DNA of 64,000 bases from Epithemia pelagica. Taxonomy: Eukaryota; Bacillariophyta; Bacillariophyceae; Surirellales; Surirellaceae. Positions 34,159-44,204 of this stretch are shown one piece after another (the first letter of the stretch is position 1; each line of letters begins with the position of its first letter). The position numbers and the translations under genes are program-made. The notes beneath the pieces are model-generated. The model ran no database searches, was not told where the DNA came from, and worked only from the letters and a program-made list of their open reading frames with translations. The stretch lies in NCBI GenBank assembly GCA_946965045.2, contig OX337228.1, positions 1,178,001 to 1,242,000 on the forward strand, in the 5' to 3' direction.

Positions 34159-35609
34159 TTAACATTTCTTGATACACAGACCAACGTTGCTGATTTCTCT
34201 CCTATCGTCATTCTCGTCAAAAGGTGCAAAAAAATGATTACCCCCAAGAAAGACCCCTCCTGACGTTTGAGCCGTATATGCCTCGGCTTCCTGTCGACTG
34301 GGATTAGAACTCACTGATCCCGCTTTGACAGTAACCAGAACAATGACATGATCGGTACTCGTCAACCTAAAGGCGATGGATATGAGTTCATCAGGTTTGT
34401 CTGGCTTGTATGAGGACAATGAGCCATAAACTTCAAACTGCACAGTCACAACTTCACTCCCGGAATCGTATTTGCATGTAAACATTTGAGTCGAACTGCT
34501 CTCAAAGACAGAGTCCAAAGCAGCAATACCACGTTCGTAAAATTGTCCTCCTCCTGATGCACCCTGGCCGCAAATAAAAGATTCTTCGGGACAAGGTCTC
34601 CTGGAGCTGGGAGAACCACTAACAAGCGAAGCTGAAGGACTCCCATCACCCACGGGAGATACGGTAGGACATCCACCCGGCGTGGCTGTCGGTTCCTTTG
34701 TTGGTGTTTGAGTTGGAAGACTTGTTGGTGAATCTGTCGGTGATGCCGTTGGATTCTTGGTAGGTGCTCCGGTTGGCTCAGACGTTGGTGGTGATGTGTT
34801 GGTGCTTTCGTAGGTGAACCAGTTGGTGTGCTGGTCGGTGAGCCCGTAGGGGAACTTGTCGGAGCACTGAAAGGTGGTTCCGTTGGTTTATCCGTCGGTG
34901 TTGATGTGGGAGTCTCTGTTGGTGTGGCAGTGGGCGTTCCAGTCGGAGAACGTGTCGGGGATATTGTAGGATCACTTGTAGGACCAACTGTAGGTGAGGA
35001 AGTAGGCTGCTCTGTTGGTTCTGCAGTCGGACTTCCGGTTGGACCGTAGGTTGGTGAAGCAGTAGGGTCTTCTGTTGGAGAAGACGTTGGGCTTGACGTC
35101 GGTGAGCTGGTTGGAGAAGCTGTTGGTACTGAAGTCGGTGTCCTGGTCGGCGAACTTGTGGGACTTGATGTCGGCGAACTTGTTTGAGTACCAATCGGAC
35201 TGGACGTTGGTTCTAATGTTGGTGCACCAGTTGGAGAACTTGTTGGGCTGGACGTCGGTGAACTCGTTGGAGTCGCCGTCGGACTGGACGTTGGTGAACT
35301 AGTAGGACTAGATGTTGGCGCTGTATTCGGTGTTTTGGTCGGAGAGCTTGTGGGACCAGCCGTTGGAGCACTTCCGGTTGGACTATACGTTGGTGAACTA
35401 GTTGGAGAGCTTGTTGGGCTGGACGTCGGTGAACTCGTAGAAGTCGCCGTCGGACTGGACGTTGGTGAACTAGTAGGACTAGATGTTGGCGCTGTATTCG
35501 GTGTTTTGGTCGGAGAGCTTGTGGGACCAGCCGTTGGAGCACTCGTTGGGGTTCCGGTTGGACTATACGTTGGTGAACTAGTTGGAGAGCTTGTTGGGCT
35601 GGATGTCGG
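34159..35609 (-). pseudogene. Detached 3' part of the vWA/PT-rich gene: PT spacer plus ninth Cys module
   Basis: Directly after the TAA at 35612-35610 the same frame continues as SPT/PTS spacer for about 270 codons, so the stop looks like a point change within the gene and not its natural end. Two sister copies of the local unit read GGTGAACTCG on the plus strand (near 35268 and 35440) where this copy reads GGTTAACTCG, turning a Ser TCA codon into TAA. Near 34795-34800 a second lesion shifts frame (two extra bases, or one missing). After it the frame ending at 34159 holds a final Cys-containing module (CPEESFICGQG at its start, GLCIKKC at the end) like those inside the main protein. Three roughly 171-180-bp tandem units lie in 35230-35640. 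Either the gene lost its C-terminus or the assembly has two small errors here. Confidence 0.72.
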
Positions 35610-38600
35610 TTAACTCGTTGGAGTCGCCGTCGGACTGGACGTTGGTGTTGGATGACACACTATTTTGACAAGCTCCTTAACTGCGGTCACGTCAAGTGCC
35701 TCGAATGAATCCACGCCCAAAACGTGGTTGTCAGACGTTGCAATCTTTTTCACTTTCGCCACGTCAGTGCTTACCGTATCAACGGTTACACCAATTATGG
35801 TTGTACCTTTGTTCTTTTCTGCGGTGGCTTTGTCCATCGCGTATGCTAGATGTTGACTATTCTTGTCATTGCCTTCAATGCTCCTTGTCGGTTCTCCATC
35901 GGTCAAGACGATGATCACTTTGTTCTTAGAAGAACCATGATCCAAATAGTGACCACATTTCATAATTGCCTGGCCAGTGTTGGTGAATCCGCCCGTGTAT
36001 GTAAGACTATTGATCGCGCTCGTCGCTTCATCAGATTCGCTTAGACCAATAATTTTGTCTGCGGTGTCGGCAAACGTCACAACAGCATACTGTGAGGTCC
36101 CCTTGAACATGGCCATTGTGTCGATGAATTGCGTAGCAAACTGGCGCTCCAGATAGTGATTAACACAGCATATTTTTCGATCTTGTGATACCAAAGGAGA
36201 GTCTCTATCGAAACAAACATCCTCGCAATAGCTCTTGTAACTCTGACATGTCGTGGCACGACGAGGTGGCGAACATATGGAGCCGGACATGTCAATCGCA
36301 ATACAAATATCAAAGTCCTGTTCACAATCAGGCATATCAGGAGGACCGTCCTCGGAACCCATGGTTGTTGGTTCACCAGTCGGACTTGCAGTTGGTGTGG
36401 AGGTTGGATTCGATGTAGGAATAGCAGTTGGGTTGGCGGTAGGGGCTGAAGTTGGAGAACTTGTCGGGGAGTTCGTAGGCGAACTTGTTGGAGATATGGA
36501 AGGTGATTCCGTTGGTTTGTCCGTCGGAGTTGATGTAGGAGTCTCTGTTGGTGTGGCAGTGGGCGTTCCAGTGGGAGTCTCTATTGGGGACACCGTTGGA
36601 GCACTAGTAGGACCATCTGTAGGTGAGGAAGTTGGCTCCTCTGTTGGTTTTCCAGTCGGACTTCCGGTTGGAGCACTCGTTGGAGAAGCCGTCGGGTTTT
36701 GTGTGGGACTAGACGTCGGGTCCTCTGTTGGAGAAGACGTTGGGCTGGACGTCGGTGCGCTGGTTGGAGAAGCTGTTGGTGCTGAAGTCGGTGCCCTCGT
36801 CGGAGAACTTGTGGGACTTGATGTCGGCGGACTTGTTGGAGTAGACGTCGGACTTCCTGTAGGTGAACTAGTCGGACTAGATGTTGGTCCTTCTGTTGGT
36901 GCCCCAGTTGGAGAACTTGTGGGACTTGATGTTGGGGAACTCGTTGGAGTACCAGTCGGACTGGGCGTTGTTGGAGAACTAGTTGGAGTTGATGTTGGTG
37001 AACTTGTTGGGGTACCAGTCGGACTGGACGTTGGTTCTTGTGTTGGTGCCCCAGTTGGAGAACTTGTTGGACTTGACGTTGGTGAACTTGTTGGAGAACT
37101 TGTCGGAGCTCTGGTTGGATTGCTTGTTGGACTCACGCTCGGTTCACTCGTTGGTGTGTCTGTGGGGAAGAATGTGGGAATATTGGTTGGAGGTTCTGTT
37201 GGTGTCATTGAAGGCTTATCCGTTTCCTTACAAGAACCACAAGTTCCCACCTTGACAAGTTTGAAGCATCCGATCTTCATTCCAATGTACAGAGGAGAAG
37301 AACAGTCCAATTTCACAGTGATATGTTGCACAAGCTTCGGACCATGCTTGATAATAATAGAAAAATGCGATATATAACCTCCACCATGAATCGTAACCAT
37401 GATTTTCCCTTCCTTTGGCCACCATCCCGACATGTCGCAGTTCTCCGTCTCAATCTCGTCGTCCCAGTTATCTTCCGTTGTAATTCCACCATTACACTGG
37501 TGCTCTGCGATAGGATGCCAATTGGAACAGGAACAATCCTTGTGCGGCCGATACAAAAATACAAACGTTTTCAACTGATGCGCTTCGTTCAAATCATGAT
37601 CGCCTCCACAAATTTCACCAGAGGCACAGTATATTTCATCTCCGTCTGCACATGAGTATGGCTTTATTACTTTCTTTGTTGGTGAGTTGGTCGGTGCAAA
37701 TGTCGGTAAGCTCGTTGGATTGGCCGTAGGTGTACTTGTTGGCTCGGCCGTTGGACTTGCTGTAGGACTGGCTGTTGGTTCACCAGTCGGACTCGCAGTT
37801 GGTGTGGAGGTTGGATTCGATGTAGGAATAAAAGTTGGGTTGGCGGTAGGGGTCGAAGTTGGCTCTTGTGTTGGTGCCCCAGTTGGAGAACTTGTTGGAC
37901 TTGATGTTGGTGAACTTGTTGGGGTACCAGTCGGACTGGACGTTGGAGAACCAGTCGGACTGGACGTTGGTTCTTCTGTTGGTGCCCCAGTTGGAGAACT
38001 TGTTGGACTTGACGTTGGTGAACTTGTTGGAGAACTTGTCGGAGCTCTGGTTGGATTGCTTGTTGGACTCACGCTCGGTTCACTCGTTGGTGTGTCTGTG
38101 GGGAAGAATGTGGGAATATTGGTTGGAGGTTCTGTTGGTGTCATTGAAGGCTTATCCGTTTCCTTACAAGAACCACAAGTTCCCACCTTGACAAGTTTGA
38201 AGCATCCGATCTTCATTCCAATGTACAGAGGAGAAGAACAGTCCAATTTCACAGTGATATGTTGCACAAGCTTCGGACCATGCTTGATAATAATAGAAAA
38301 ATGCGATATATAACCTCCACCATGAATCGTAACCATGATTTTCCCTTCCTTTGGCCACCATCCCGACATGTCGCAGTTCTCCGTCTCAATCTCGTCTTCC
38401 CAGTTATCTTCCGTTGTAATTCCACCATTACACAGGTGCTCTGCGATAGGATGCCAATTGGAACAGGAACAATCCTTGTGCGGCCGATACAAAAATACAA
38501 ACGTTTTCAACTGATGCGCTTCGTTCAAATCATGATCGCCTCCACAAATTTCACCAGAGGTACAGTATATTTCATCTCCGTCTGCACATGAGTATGGCTT

Positions 38601-41600
38601 TATTACTTTCTTTGTTGGTGAGTTGGTCGGTGCAAATGTCGGTAAGCTCGTTGGATTGGCCGTAGGTGTACTTGTTGGCTCGGCCGTTGGACTTGCTGTA
38701 GGACTGGCTGTTGGTTCACCAGACGGACTCGCAGTTGGTGTGGAGGTTGGATTCGATGTAGGAATAAAAGTTGGGTTGGCGGTAGGGGTCGAAGTTGGCT
38801 CTTGTGTTGGTGCCCCAGTTGGAGAACTTGTTGGACTTGATGTTGGTGAACTTGTTCGGGTACCAGTCGGACTGGACGTTGGAGAACCAGTCGGACTGGA
38901 CGTTGGTTCTTCTGTTGGTGCCCCAGTTGGAGAACTTGTTGGACTTGACGTTGGTGAACTTGTTGGAGAACTTGTCGGAGCTCTGGTTGGATTGCTTGTT
39001 GGACTCACGCTCGGTTCACTCGTTGGTGTGTCTGTGGGGAAGAATGTGGGAATATTGGTTGGAGGTTCTGTTGGTGTCATTGAAGGCTTATCCGTTTCCT
39101 TACAAGAACCACAAGTTCCCACTTTGACAAGTTTGAAGCATCCGATCTTCATTCCAATGTACAGAGGAGAAGAACAGTCCAATTTCACAGTGATATGTTG
39201 CACAAGCTTCGGACCATGCTTGATAATAATAGAAAAATGCGATATATAACCTCCACCATGAATCGTAACCATGATTTTCCCTTCCTTTGGCCACCATCCC
39301 GACATGTCGCAGTTCTCCGTCTCAATCTCGTCTTCCCAGTTATCTTCCGTTGTAATTCCACCATTACACTTGTGCTCTGCGATAGGATGCCAATTGGAAC
39401 AGGAACAATCCTTGCGCGGCCGATACAAAAATACAAACGTTTTCAACTGATGCGCTTCGTTCAAATCATGATCGCCTCCACAAATTTCACCAGAGGTACA
39501 GTATATTTCATCTCCGTCTGCACATGAGTATGGCTTTATTACTTTCTTTGTTGGTGAGTTGGTCGGTGCAAATGTCGGTAAGCTCGTTGGATTGGCCGTA
39601 GGTGTACTTGTTGGCTCGGCCGTTGGACTTGCTGTAGGACTAGCTGTTGGTTCACCAGTCGGACTCGCAGTTGGTGTGGAGGTTGGATTCGATGTAGGAA
39701 TAAAAGTTGGGTTGGCGGTAGGGGTCGAAGTTGGCTCTTGTGTTGGTGCCCCAGTTGGAGAACTTGTTGGACTTGATGTTGGTGAACTTGTTCGGGTACC
39801 AGTCGGACTGGACGTTGGAGAACCAGTCGGACTGGACGTTGGTTCTTCTGTTGGTGCCCCAGTTGGAGAACTTGTTGGACTTGACGTTGGTGAACTTGTT
39901 GGAGAACTTGTCGGAGCTCTGGTTGGATTGCTTGTTGGACTCACGCTCGGTTCACTCGTTGGTGTGTCTGTGGGGAAGAATGTGGGAATATTGGTTGGAG
40001 GTTCTGTTGGTGTCATTGAAGGCTTATCCGTTTCCTTACAAGAACCACAAGTTCCCACCTTGACAAGTTTGAAGCATCCGATCTTCATTCCAATGTACAG
40101 AGGAGAAGAACAGTCCAATTTCACAGTGATATGTTGCACAAGCTTCGGACCATGCTTGATAATAATAGAAAAATGCGATATATAACCTCCACCATGAATC
40201 GTAACCATGATTTTCCCTTCCTTTGGCCACCATCCCGACATGTCGCAGTTCTCCGTCTCAATCTCGTCGTCCCAGTTATCTTCCGTTGTAATTCCACCAT
40301 TACACTGGTGCTCTGCGATAGGATGCCAATTGGAACAGGAACAATCCTTGTGCGGCCGATACAAAAATACAAACGTTTTCAACTGATGCGCTTCGTTCAA
40401 ATCATGATCGCCTCCACAAATTTCACCAGAGGTACAGTATATTTCATCTCCGTCTGCACATGAGTGTGGCTTTATTATTTTCTTTGTTGGTGAGTTGGTC
40501 GGTGCAAATGTCGGTAAGCTCGTTGGATTGGCCGTAGGTGTACTTGTTGGCTCGGCCGTTGGACTTGCTGTAGGACTAGCTGTTGGTTCACCAGTCGGAC
40601 TCGCAGTTGGTGTGGAGGTTGGATTCGATGTAGGAATAAAAGTTGGGTTGGCGGTAGGGGTCGAAGTTGGCGAACTTGTCGGTGCGCTCGTTGGCGAATT
40701 TGTTGGAGATATGGAAGGTGGTTTCGTCGGAGGAGAAGTTGGTTCATCTGTTGGTGCTGCTGTAGGTGTAGTCGTTGGGTTACTTGTCGGAGTGGAAGTC
40801 GGAAGGCTTGTTGGAGGACCTGTTGGTATCATGGTAGGCTGATCTGTTGGGTCCTTACAACAACCACGGGTTTTCACTGCGATTAGTTCAAAGCATCCGA
40901 TTTTGAGTCCAATTTTCAGAAGAGAAGAACAATCCAATTTGTATGTGATAACTTGCACAGCCTTTCCATCATGTTTGATAATGATTATCAAGATTGATGT
41001 CCCGTTACCCCAATCCAAATCTATCTCAATTCTTCCCTGCTGTTGCCAAAATCCCGTTATATTGCCTTGCTCAACGGCAAAATTGTCTCTTGTCGTCTTG
41101 TCTGAGTCCGGTAGCCATTGATCGTCCATTTTATCGGTACAACTGTGGTCGTCGATTGCCTTAAATTCTGAACAGTTGTGGGGCCGATACAGAAATACTA
41201 ACGTAACCAAGTCATGAAAATCGTTCAAAGAATGATGGCCTCCACAAATTTCACCAAAGGTACAGTATATAGGATCTCCCCCGGGTTCTGCACATGAGTG
41301 TGGCTTTGTTACTTTCTTTGAAGGTGAGTTGGTCGGTGCAAATGTCGGTAAGCTCGTTGGATTGGCCGTTGGTGAACTTGTTGGCTCGGCCGTTGGACTT
41401 GCTGTAGGACTGGCGGTTGGTTCACCAGTCGGACTTGCAGTAGGTGTGGAGGTTGGATTCGACGTAATAGCAGTTGGGGTCGAAGTTGGCGAACTTGTCG
41501 GTGAGCTCGTCGGCGCACTTGTCGGAGAAGCTGTAGGGTTATCCGTCGGAGAAGAAGTTGGCTCCCTTGTTGGTGACGCTGTAGGAGTACTCGTTGGGCT

Positions 41601-44204
41601 ACTTGTCGGATTGGAAGTGGGACTTGCCATCGGTGTAGGTGTCGGAGCCGACGTAGGAGTAGCTGTAGGATCATCTGTCGGAGAAGAAGTTGGCTCACTT
41701 GTCGGTGATGCTGTAGGAGTGTTCGTTGGGGTACTTGTTGGAGCAGCAGTGGGAGATGCAGTGGGTGTGCTGGTCGGGGCGGAGGTAGGAGAAGATGTAG
41801 GGTCATCCGTCGGGGAAGAAGTTGGCGTACTTGTGGGTGATGATGTAGGAGTACTCGTTGGGCTACTTGTCGGATTGGAAGTGGGAGTTGCCATCGGCGT
41901 AGGCGTCGGAGCCGATGTAGGAGTAGCCGTAGGAGATTCAGTCGGGGAAGAAGTTGGCTCACTTGTCGGTGATGCTGTAGGAGTACTCGTTGGATTACTG
42001 GTGGGAGTAGCAGTGGGAGATGCAGTGGGTGTGCCGGTCGGGGCCGATGTAGGAGTAGCCGTAGGGTCTTTAGTCGGGGAAGATGTTGGCTCACTTGTCG
42101 GTGATGCTGTAGGAGTACTCGTTGGATTTGTGGGATTCTGTGTTGGGTTTGCGGTTAGAGGCAGAGTAGGAATGTTTGTGGGACTTCTCATTGGCGGAGC
42201 CGTCGTTGGACTTTCTGTAGGGACTTCCGTCGGCTCAAGGGTTGGATTTGCTGTGGGTGTTTGCGTCGGAGAGGTCGTGGGAATGTCGGTGGGACTTCGA
42301 GTAGGGGTAGTTGTCGGTTCGTTTGTCGGTAGAGACGTCGGGGTGTTTGTCGGGAAACCTGTGGGTGGAGATGTGGGCGTTATTTGACAACAGCCAGCCA
42401 CCAGGACGTATTCGAGGAAAAAGGAACCAATGCGAGTTTGAACGACAATTCGTCCGTCGCATGTTGTATAAAATTTGAACTCTTGAACCATGACCATTCC
42501 AGTATCATTCAGAATATACAAGGACACTTCGATGTAGTCAGGAAAAAGGTCCTCGTCATCACCTCTTGTGATCTCAAATTTCATCATGTCATCCTCCATC
42601 ATCATTGCCTTGTTTACTCCAGGATCAGATTCGATCATGACGTATAGCATTTCGTCCTCGAGATCCCAATTTGTGACTACATCTTCACAATCCGGATCGT
42701 CGGGTTCAGGACAATACATTGGTTCTAGTCGAAAGACGAACTTTATGATTTGTTCGTCTGTATTGAGTGGCTCCATTCCTCCAGTATAACCTTTCTTGCC
42801 GCCTTTCTTGCCGCCTTTCTTGCCGCCTTTCTTGCCGCCTGATGTCAAGCTCGAATCACAAATCAGACCGTCAGTACAATTGAGAAATGTGTCCTCCGGG
42901 TCATCTTCATCGACGCATTCTCTTTCGCAGCTGGGGTCGTCTGGGGTGAGAGTGCAATCTGGGCCAGTCAGTGCTTCAGTTGGAGGACACGTAGATGGAT
43001 TCTCCGTGCAGTCCACCGGACAATCTCCAATAACAGAGAAGCGCATGAGGGTGAGGGTGACAGTATTGCCATTGTCACTGCCAGAAAATTGACCACCAAT
43101 CCGGAGCATGGAATTCGGGCAGACAAGGTCAAGGTCAAGCTCGATTTCGATATCTGTCATTCCGTTGTTCGTTGTCACCTGGATTTCGATTTTGGGATCA
43201 TCCGGGAAAGAATTGCCGGTAGGACGGATCGCAAATACCGAGGGATTGGCGGACTGCCACACCACGTCGATGTCTTCGTCTGAGGTCACACCAGTCACGG
43301 CTCCGTCTGTTGAGGTGATATCAAATTCAAGAATGGCCCAATTGCCTCGATCTACATCATCAGCGCACAAATTGCCAGAGGTGCAATCGTCGAGCGGAGG
43401 GGGGCAGCTTTGGTCGAACTCAAAGGCACAAGTCTTGAGACATCCAAACACGTCACCAACGAACAACCTTTGACTGCAAGATGTGTGGACGTTAACAAAT
43501 TGTTCAGTTCCAGCCGAGTCCGTAATTGTAAATCTTGTTTCCGTGGTAAACTTTTCGCCATTGGCCGGACTGATTGTAATGTACAAGATCCCGTCGTCGT
43601 CCTTGGAAACTTCGAATGGTACATTAGCTTTATCATCTTTGGTCTTTACCTGAATACTGACAATATCGGTCAAGTTTCCTTCGGCGCCCGTTTGCACACA
43701 TTGAAATTTGCCTTCCTGAGGGTTGTTTTGCAAAATGTTGCTACATGGCAAATTCATCAGTTCAAAAGCAATGCGTATAATATTGTCTCTCTTTTTAGGG
43801 CCAGTGCAGAGATCGCCATCCGTGCAATAGGAGTTCTCTTCACCGATGGGTTCCGGGTCGTAGTCGACAATTGTACCTAATTCCAAACCTCGAGAGTTGC
43901 GTCCCTGTACGTGTTGGTTGAGGAAGGAGACTGGTGGGAGAGGGGACGTGGCGGACGGAGTGGCCCCCGTTTCCAACGACGGGGAACTGACGGACAAGGA
44001 ATTCGGTGGGTCGCGGGGAGACAAATCCACATGGGGGAGGGGTGTGGTCGTCTGAAGAAGCCAAGGGTGTCCACGAACTTGAGACAGAGAAGCAGCTGCC
44101 ACAGTGTTGAGGACCGATAGGAGCATCCATGAAGCAAGAATGGCGACAGATGACAAGCTCATCGTCATCTTGGTCGTCTGGGTCTTGACGCTGGTCGTTT
44201 TCAT
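35610..44204 (-). CDS. Giant secreted modular protein: Cys modules, PT-rich spacers, vWA domain
   Basis: About 2864 aa. I start at ATG 44202-44204 because it places a hydrophobic signal segment (SVAILASWMLLSVLNTVAAA) near the N-terminus; further ATGs lie at 44168 and 44162. Layout: module 1 (about aa 125-265, YCTDGDLC...), module 2 (270-398, CTSGNLC...), module 3 (438-607, CTDGLIC..., containing four GGKK units from a 12-bp repeat), a long PTxxPTxS spacer, module 4 (965-1115), then four almost identical modules (CADGDEIYC...KVGTCGSC) in a 936-bp tandem repeat, another spacer, and a von Willebrand factor A domain (about 2618-2850). The vWA keeps its metal-ion site: DMSGS, TNTG and LTDGEPT. Ser/Pro/Thr spacers are typically heavily glycosylated; with a vWA domain this suggests a cell-wall, frustule-associated or adhesive protein outside the cell. 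No membrane anchor is visible. A nonsense codon ends the frame inside a spacer. Confidence 0.85.
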   Translation of the reverse strand: MKTTSVKTQTTKMTMSLSSVAILASWMLLSVLNTVAAASLSQVRGHPWLLQTTTPLPHVDLSPRDPPNSLSVSSPSLETGATPSATSPLPPVSFLNQHVQGRNSRGLELGTIVDYDPEPIGEENSYCTDGDLCTGPKKRDNIIRIAFELMNLPCSNILQNNPQEGKFQCVQTGAEGNLTDIVSIQVKTKDDKANVPFEVSKDDDGILYITISPANGEKFTTETRFTITDSAGTEQFVNVHTSCSQRLFVGDVFGCLKTCAFEFDQSCPPPLDDCTSGNLCADDVDRGNWAILEFDITSTDGAVTGVTSDEDIDVVWQSANPSVFAIRPTGNSFPDDPKIEIQVTTNNGMTDIEIELDLDLVCPNSMLRIGGQFSGSDNGNTVTLTLMRFSVIGDCPVDCTENPSTCPPTEALTGPDCTLTPDDPSCERECVDEDDPEDTFLNCTDGLICDSSLTSGGKKGGKKGGKKGGKKGYTGGMEPLNTDEQIIKFVFRLEPMYCPEPDDPDCEDVVTNWDLEDEMLYVMIESDPGVNKAMMMEDDMMKFEITRGDDEDLFPDYIEVSLYILNDTGMVMVQEFKFYTTCDGRIVVQTRIGSFFLEYVLVAGCCQITPTSPPTGFPTNTPTSLPTNEPTTTPTRSPTDIPTTSPTQTPTANPTLEPTEVPTESPTTAPPMRSPTNIPTLPLTANPTQNPTNPTSTPTASPTSEPTSSPTKDPTATPTSAPTGTPTASPTATPTSNPTSTPTASPTSEPTSSPTESPTATPTSAPTPTPMATPTSNPTSSPTSTPTSSPTSTPTSSPTDDPTSSPTSAPTSTPTASPTAAPTSTPTNTPTASPTSEPTSSPTDDPTATPTSAPTPTPMASPTSNPTSSPTSTPTASPTREPTSSPTDNPTASPTSAPTSSPTSSPTSTPTAITSNPTSTPTASPTGEPTASPTASPTAEPTSSPTANPTSLPTFAPTNSPSKKVTKPHSCAEPGGDPIYCTFGEICGGHHSLNDFHDLVTLVFLYRPHNCSEFKAIDDHSCTDKMDDQWLPDSDKTTRDNFAVEQGNITGFWQQQGRIEIDLDWGNGTSILIIIIKHDGKAVQVITYKLDCSSLLKIGLKIGCFELIAVKTRGCCKDPTDQPTMIPTGPPTSLPTSTPTSNPTTTPTAAPTDEPTSPPTKPPSISPTNSPTSAPTSSPTSTPTANPTFIPTSNPTSTPTASPTGEPTASPTASPTAEPTSTPTANPTSLPTFAPTNSPTKKIIKPHSCADGDEIYCTSGEICGGDHDLNEAHQLKTFVFLYRPHKDCSCSNWHPIAEHQCNGGITTEDNWDDEIETENCDMSGWWPKEGKIMVTIHGGGYISHFSIIIKHGPKLVQHITVKLDCSSPLYIGMKIGCFKLVKVGTCGSCKETDKPSMTPTEPPTNIPTFFPTDTPTSEPSVSPTSNPTRAPTSSPTSSPTSSPTSSPTGAPTEEPTSSPTGSPTSSPTGTRTSSPTSSPTSSPTGAPTQEPTSTPTANPTFIPTSNPTSTPTASPTGEPTASPTASPTAEPTSTPTANPTSLPTFAPTNSPTKKVIKPYSCADGDEIYCTSGEICGGDHDLNEAHQLKTFVFLYRPRKDCSCSNWHPIAEHKCNGGITTEDNWEDEIETENCDMSGWWPKEGKIMVTIHGGGYISHFSIIIKHGPKLVQHITVKLDCSSPLYIGMKIGCFKLVKVGTCGSCKETDKPSMTPTEPPTNIPTFFPTDTPTSEPSVSPTSNPTRAPTSSPTSSPTSSPTSSPTGAPTEEPTSSPTGSPTSSPTGTRTSSPTSSPTSSPTGAPTQEPTSTPTANPTFIPTSNPTSTPTASPSGEPTASPTASPTAEPTSTPTANPTSLPTFAPTNSPTKKVIKPYSCADGDEIYCTSGEICGGDHDLNEAHQLKTFVFLYRPHKDCSCSNWHPIAEHLCNGGITTEDNWEDEIETENCDMSGWWPKEGKIMVTIHGGGYISHFSIIIKHGPKLVQHITVKLDCSSPLYIGMKIGCFKLVKVGTCGSCKETDKPSMTPTEPPTNIPTFFPTDTPTSEPSVSPTSNPTRAPTSSPTSSPTSSPTSSPTGAPTEEPTSSPTGSPTSSPTGTPTSSPTSSPTSSPTGAPTQEPTSTPTANPTFIPTSNPTSTPTASPTGEPTASPTASPTAEPTSTPTANPTSLPTFAPTNSPTKKVIKPYSCADGDEIYCASGEICGGDHDLNEAHQLKTFVFLYRPHKDCSCSNWHPIAEHQCNGGITTEDNWDDEIETENCDMSGWWPKEGKIMVTIHGGGYISHFSIIIKHGPKLVQHITVKLDCSSPLYIGMKIGCFKLVKVGTCGSCKETDKPSMTPTEPPTNIPTFFPTDTPTSEPSVSPTSNPTRAPTSSPTSSPTSSPTSSPTGAPTQEPTSSPTGTPTSSPTSTPTSSPTTPSPTGTPTSSPTSSPTSSPTGAPTEGPTSSPTSSPTGSPTSTPTSPPTSSPTSSPTRAPTSAPTASPTSAPTSSPTSSPTEDPTSSPTQNPTASPTSAPTGSPTGKPTEEPTSSPTDGPTSAPTVSPIETPTGTPTATPTETPTSTPTDKPTESPSISPTSSPTNSPTSSPTSAPTANPTAIPTSNPTSTPTASPTGEPTTMGSEDGPPDMPDCEQDFDICIAIDMSGSICSPPRRATTCQSYKSYCEDVCFDRDSPLVSQDRKICCVNHYLERQFATQFIDTMAMFKGTSQYAVVTFADTADKIIGLSESDEATSAINSLTYTGGFTNTGQAIMKCGHYLDHGSSKNKVIIVLTDGEPTRSIEGNDKNSQHLAYAMDKATAEKNKGTTIIGVTVDTVSTDVAKVKKIATSDNHVLGVDSFEALDVTAVKELVKIVCHPTPTSSPTATPTS
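36960..40665 (-). repeat. 936-bp tandem repeat, four near-identical coding copies
   Basis: Corresponding positions recur exactly 936 bp apart (for example 37323, 38259, 39195 and 40131). Each unit of 312 codons encodes one Cys module plus a PT spacer. Copies differ at few bases: the module residue before CNGG is Gln, Leu, Lys or Gln, one Asp/Glu swap follows, and a handful of spacer codons change. Since 936 is a multiple of three, copy number can change without breaking the frame. A fifth, clearly diverged module lies upstream at about 40860-41310 and is not part of the homogenised array. Confidence 0.95.

Noticed and set aside
36960-40665. Regular repeat considered as a CRISPR-like array
   Set aside because: Units are 936 bp, coding and in frame, in a eukaryotic genome; no short repeat-spacer structure.
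36253-42387. Long plus-strand frames of 110-374 codons rich in Val-Gly-x-x-Val-Gly opposite the PT-rich gene
   Set aside because: They are the exact antisense of PTxxPTxS codons; the biased codon set (ACN, CCN, TCN) leaves few stops on the other strand. They recur every 936 bp with the sense repeat and lack any independent domain.
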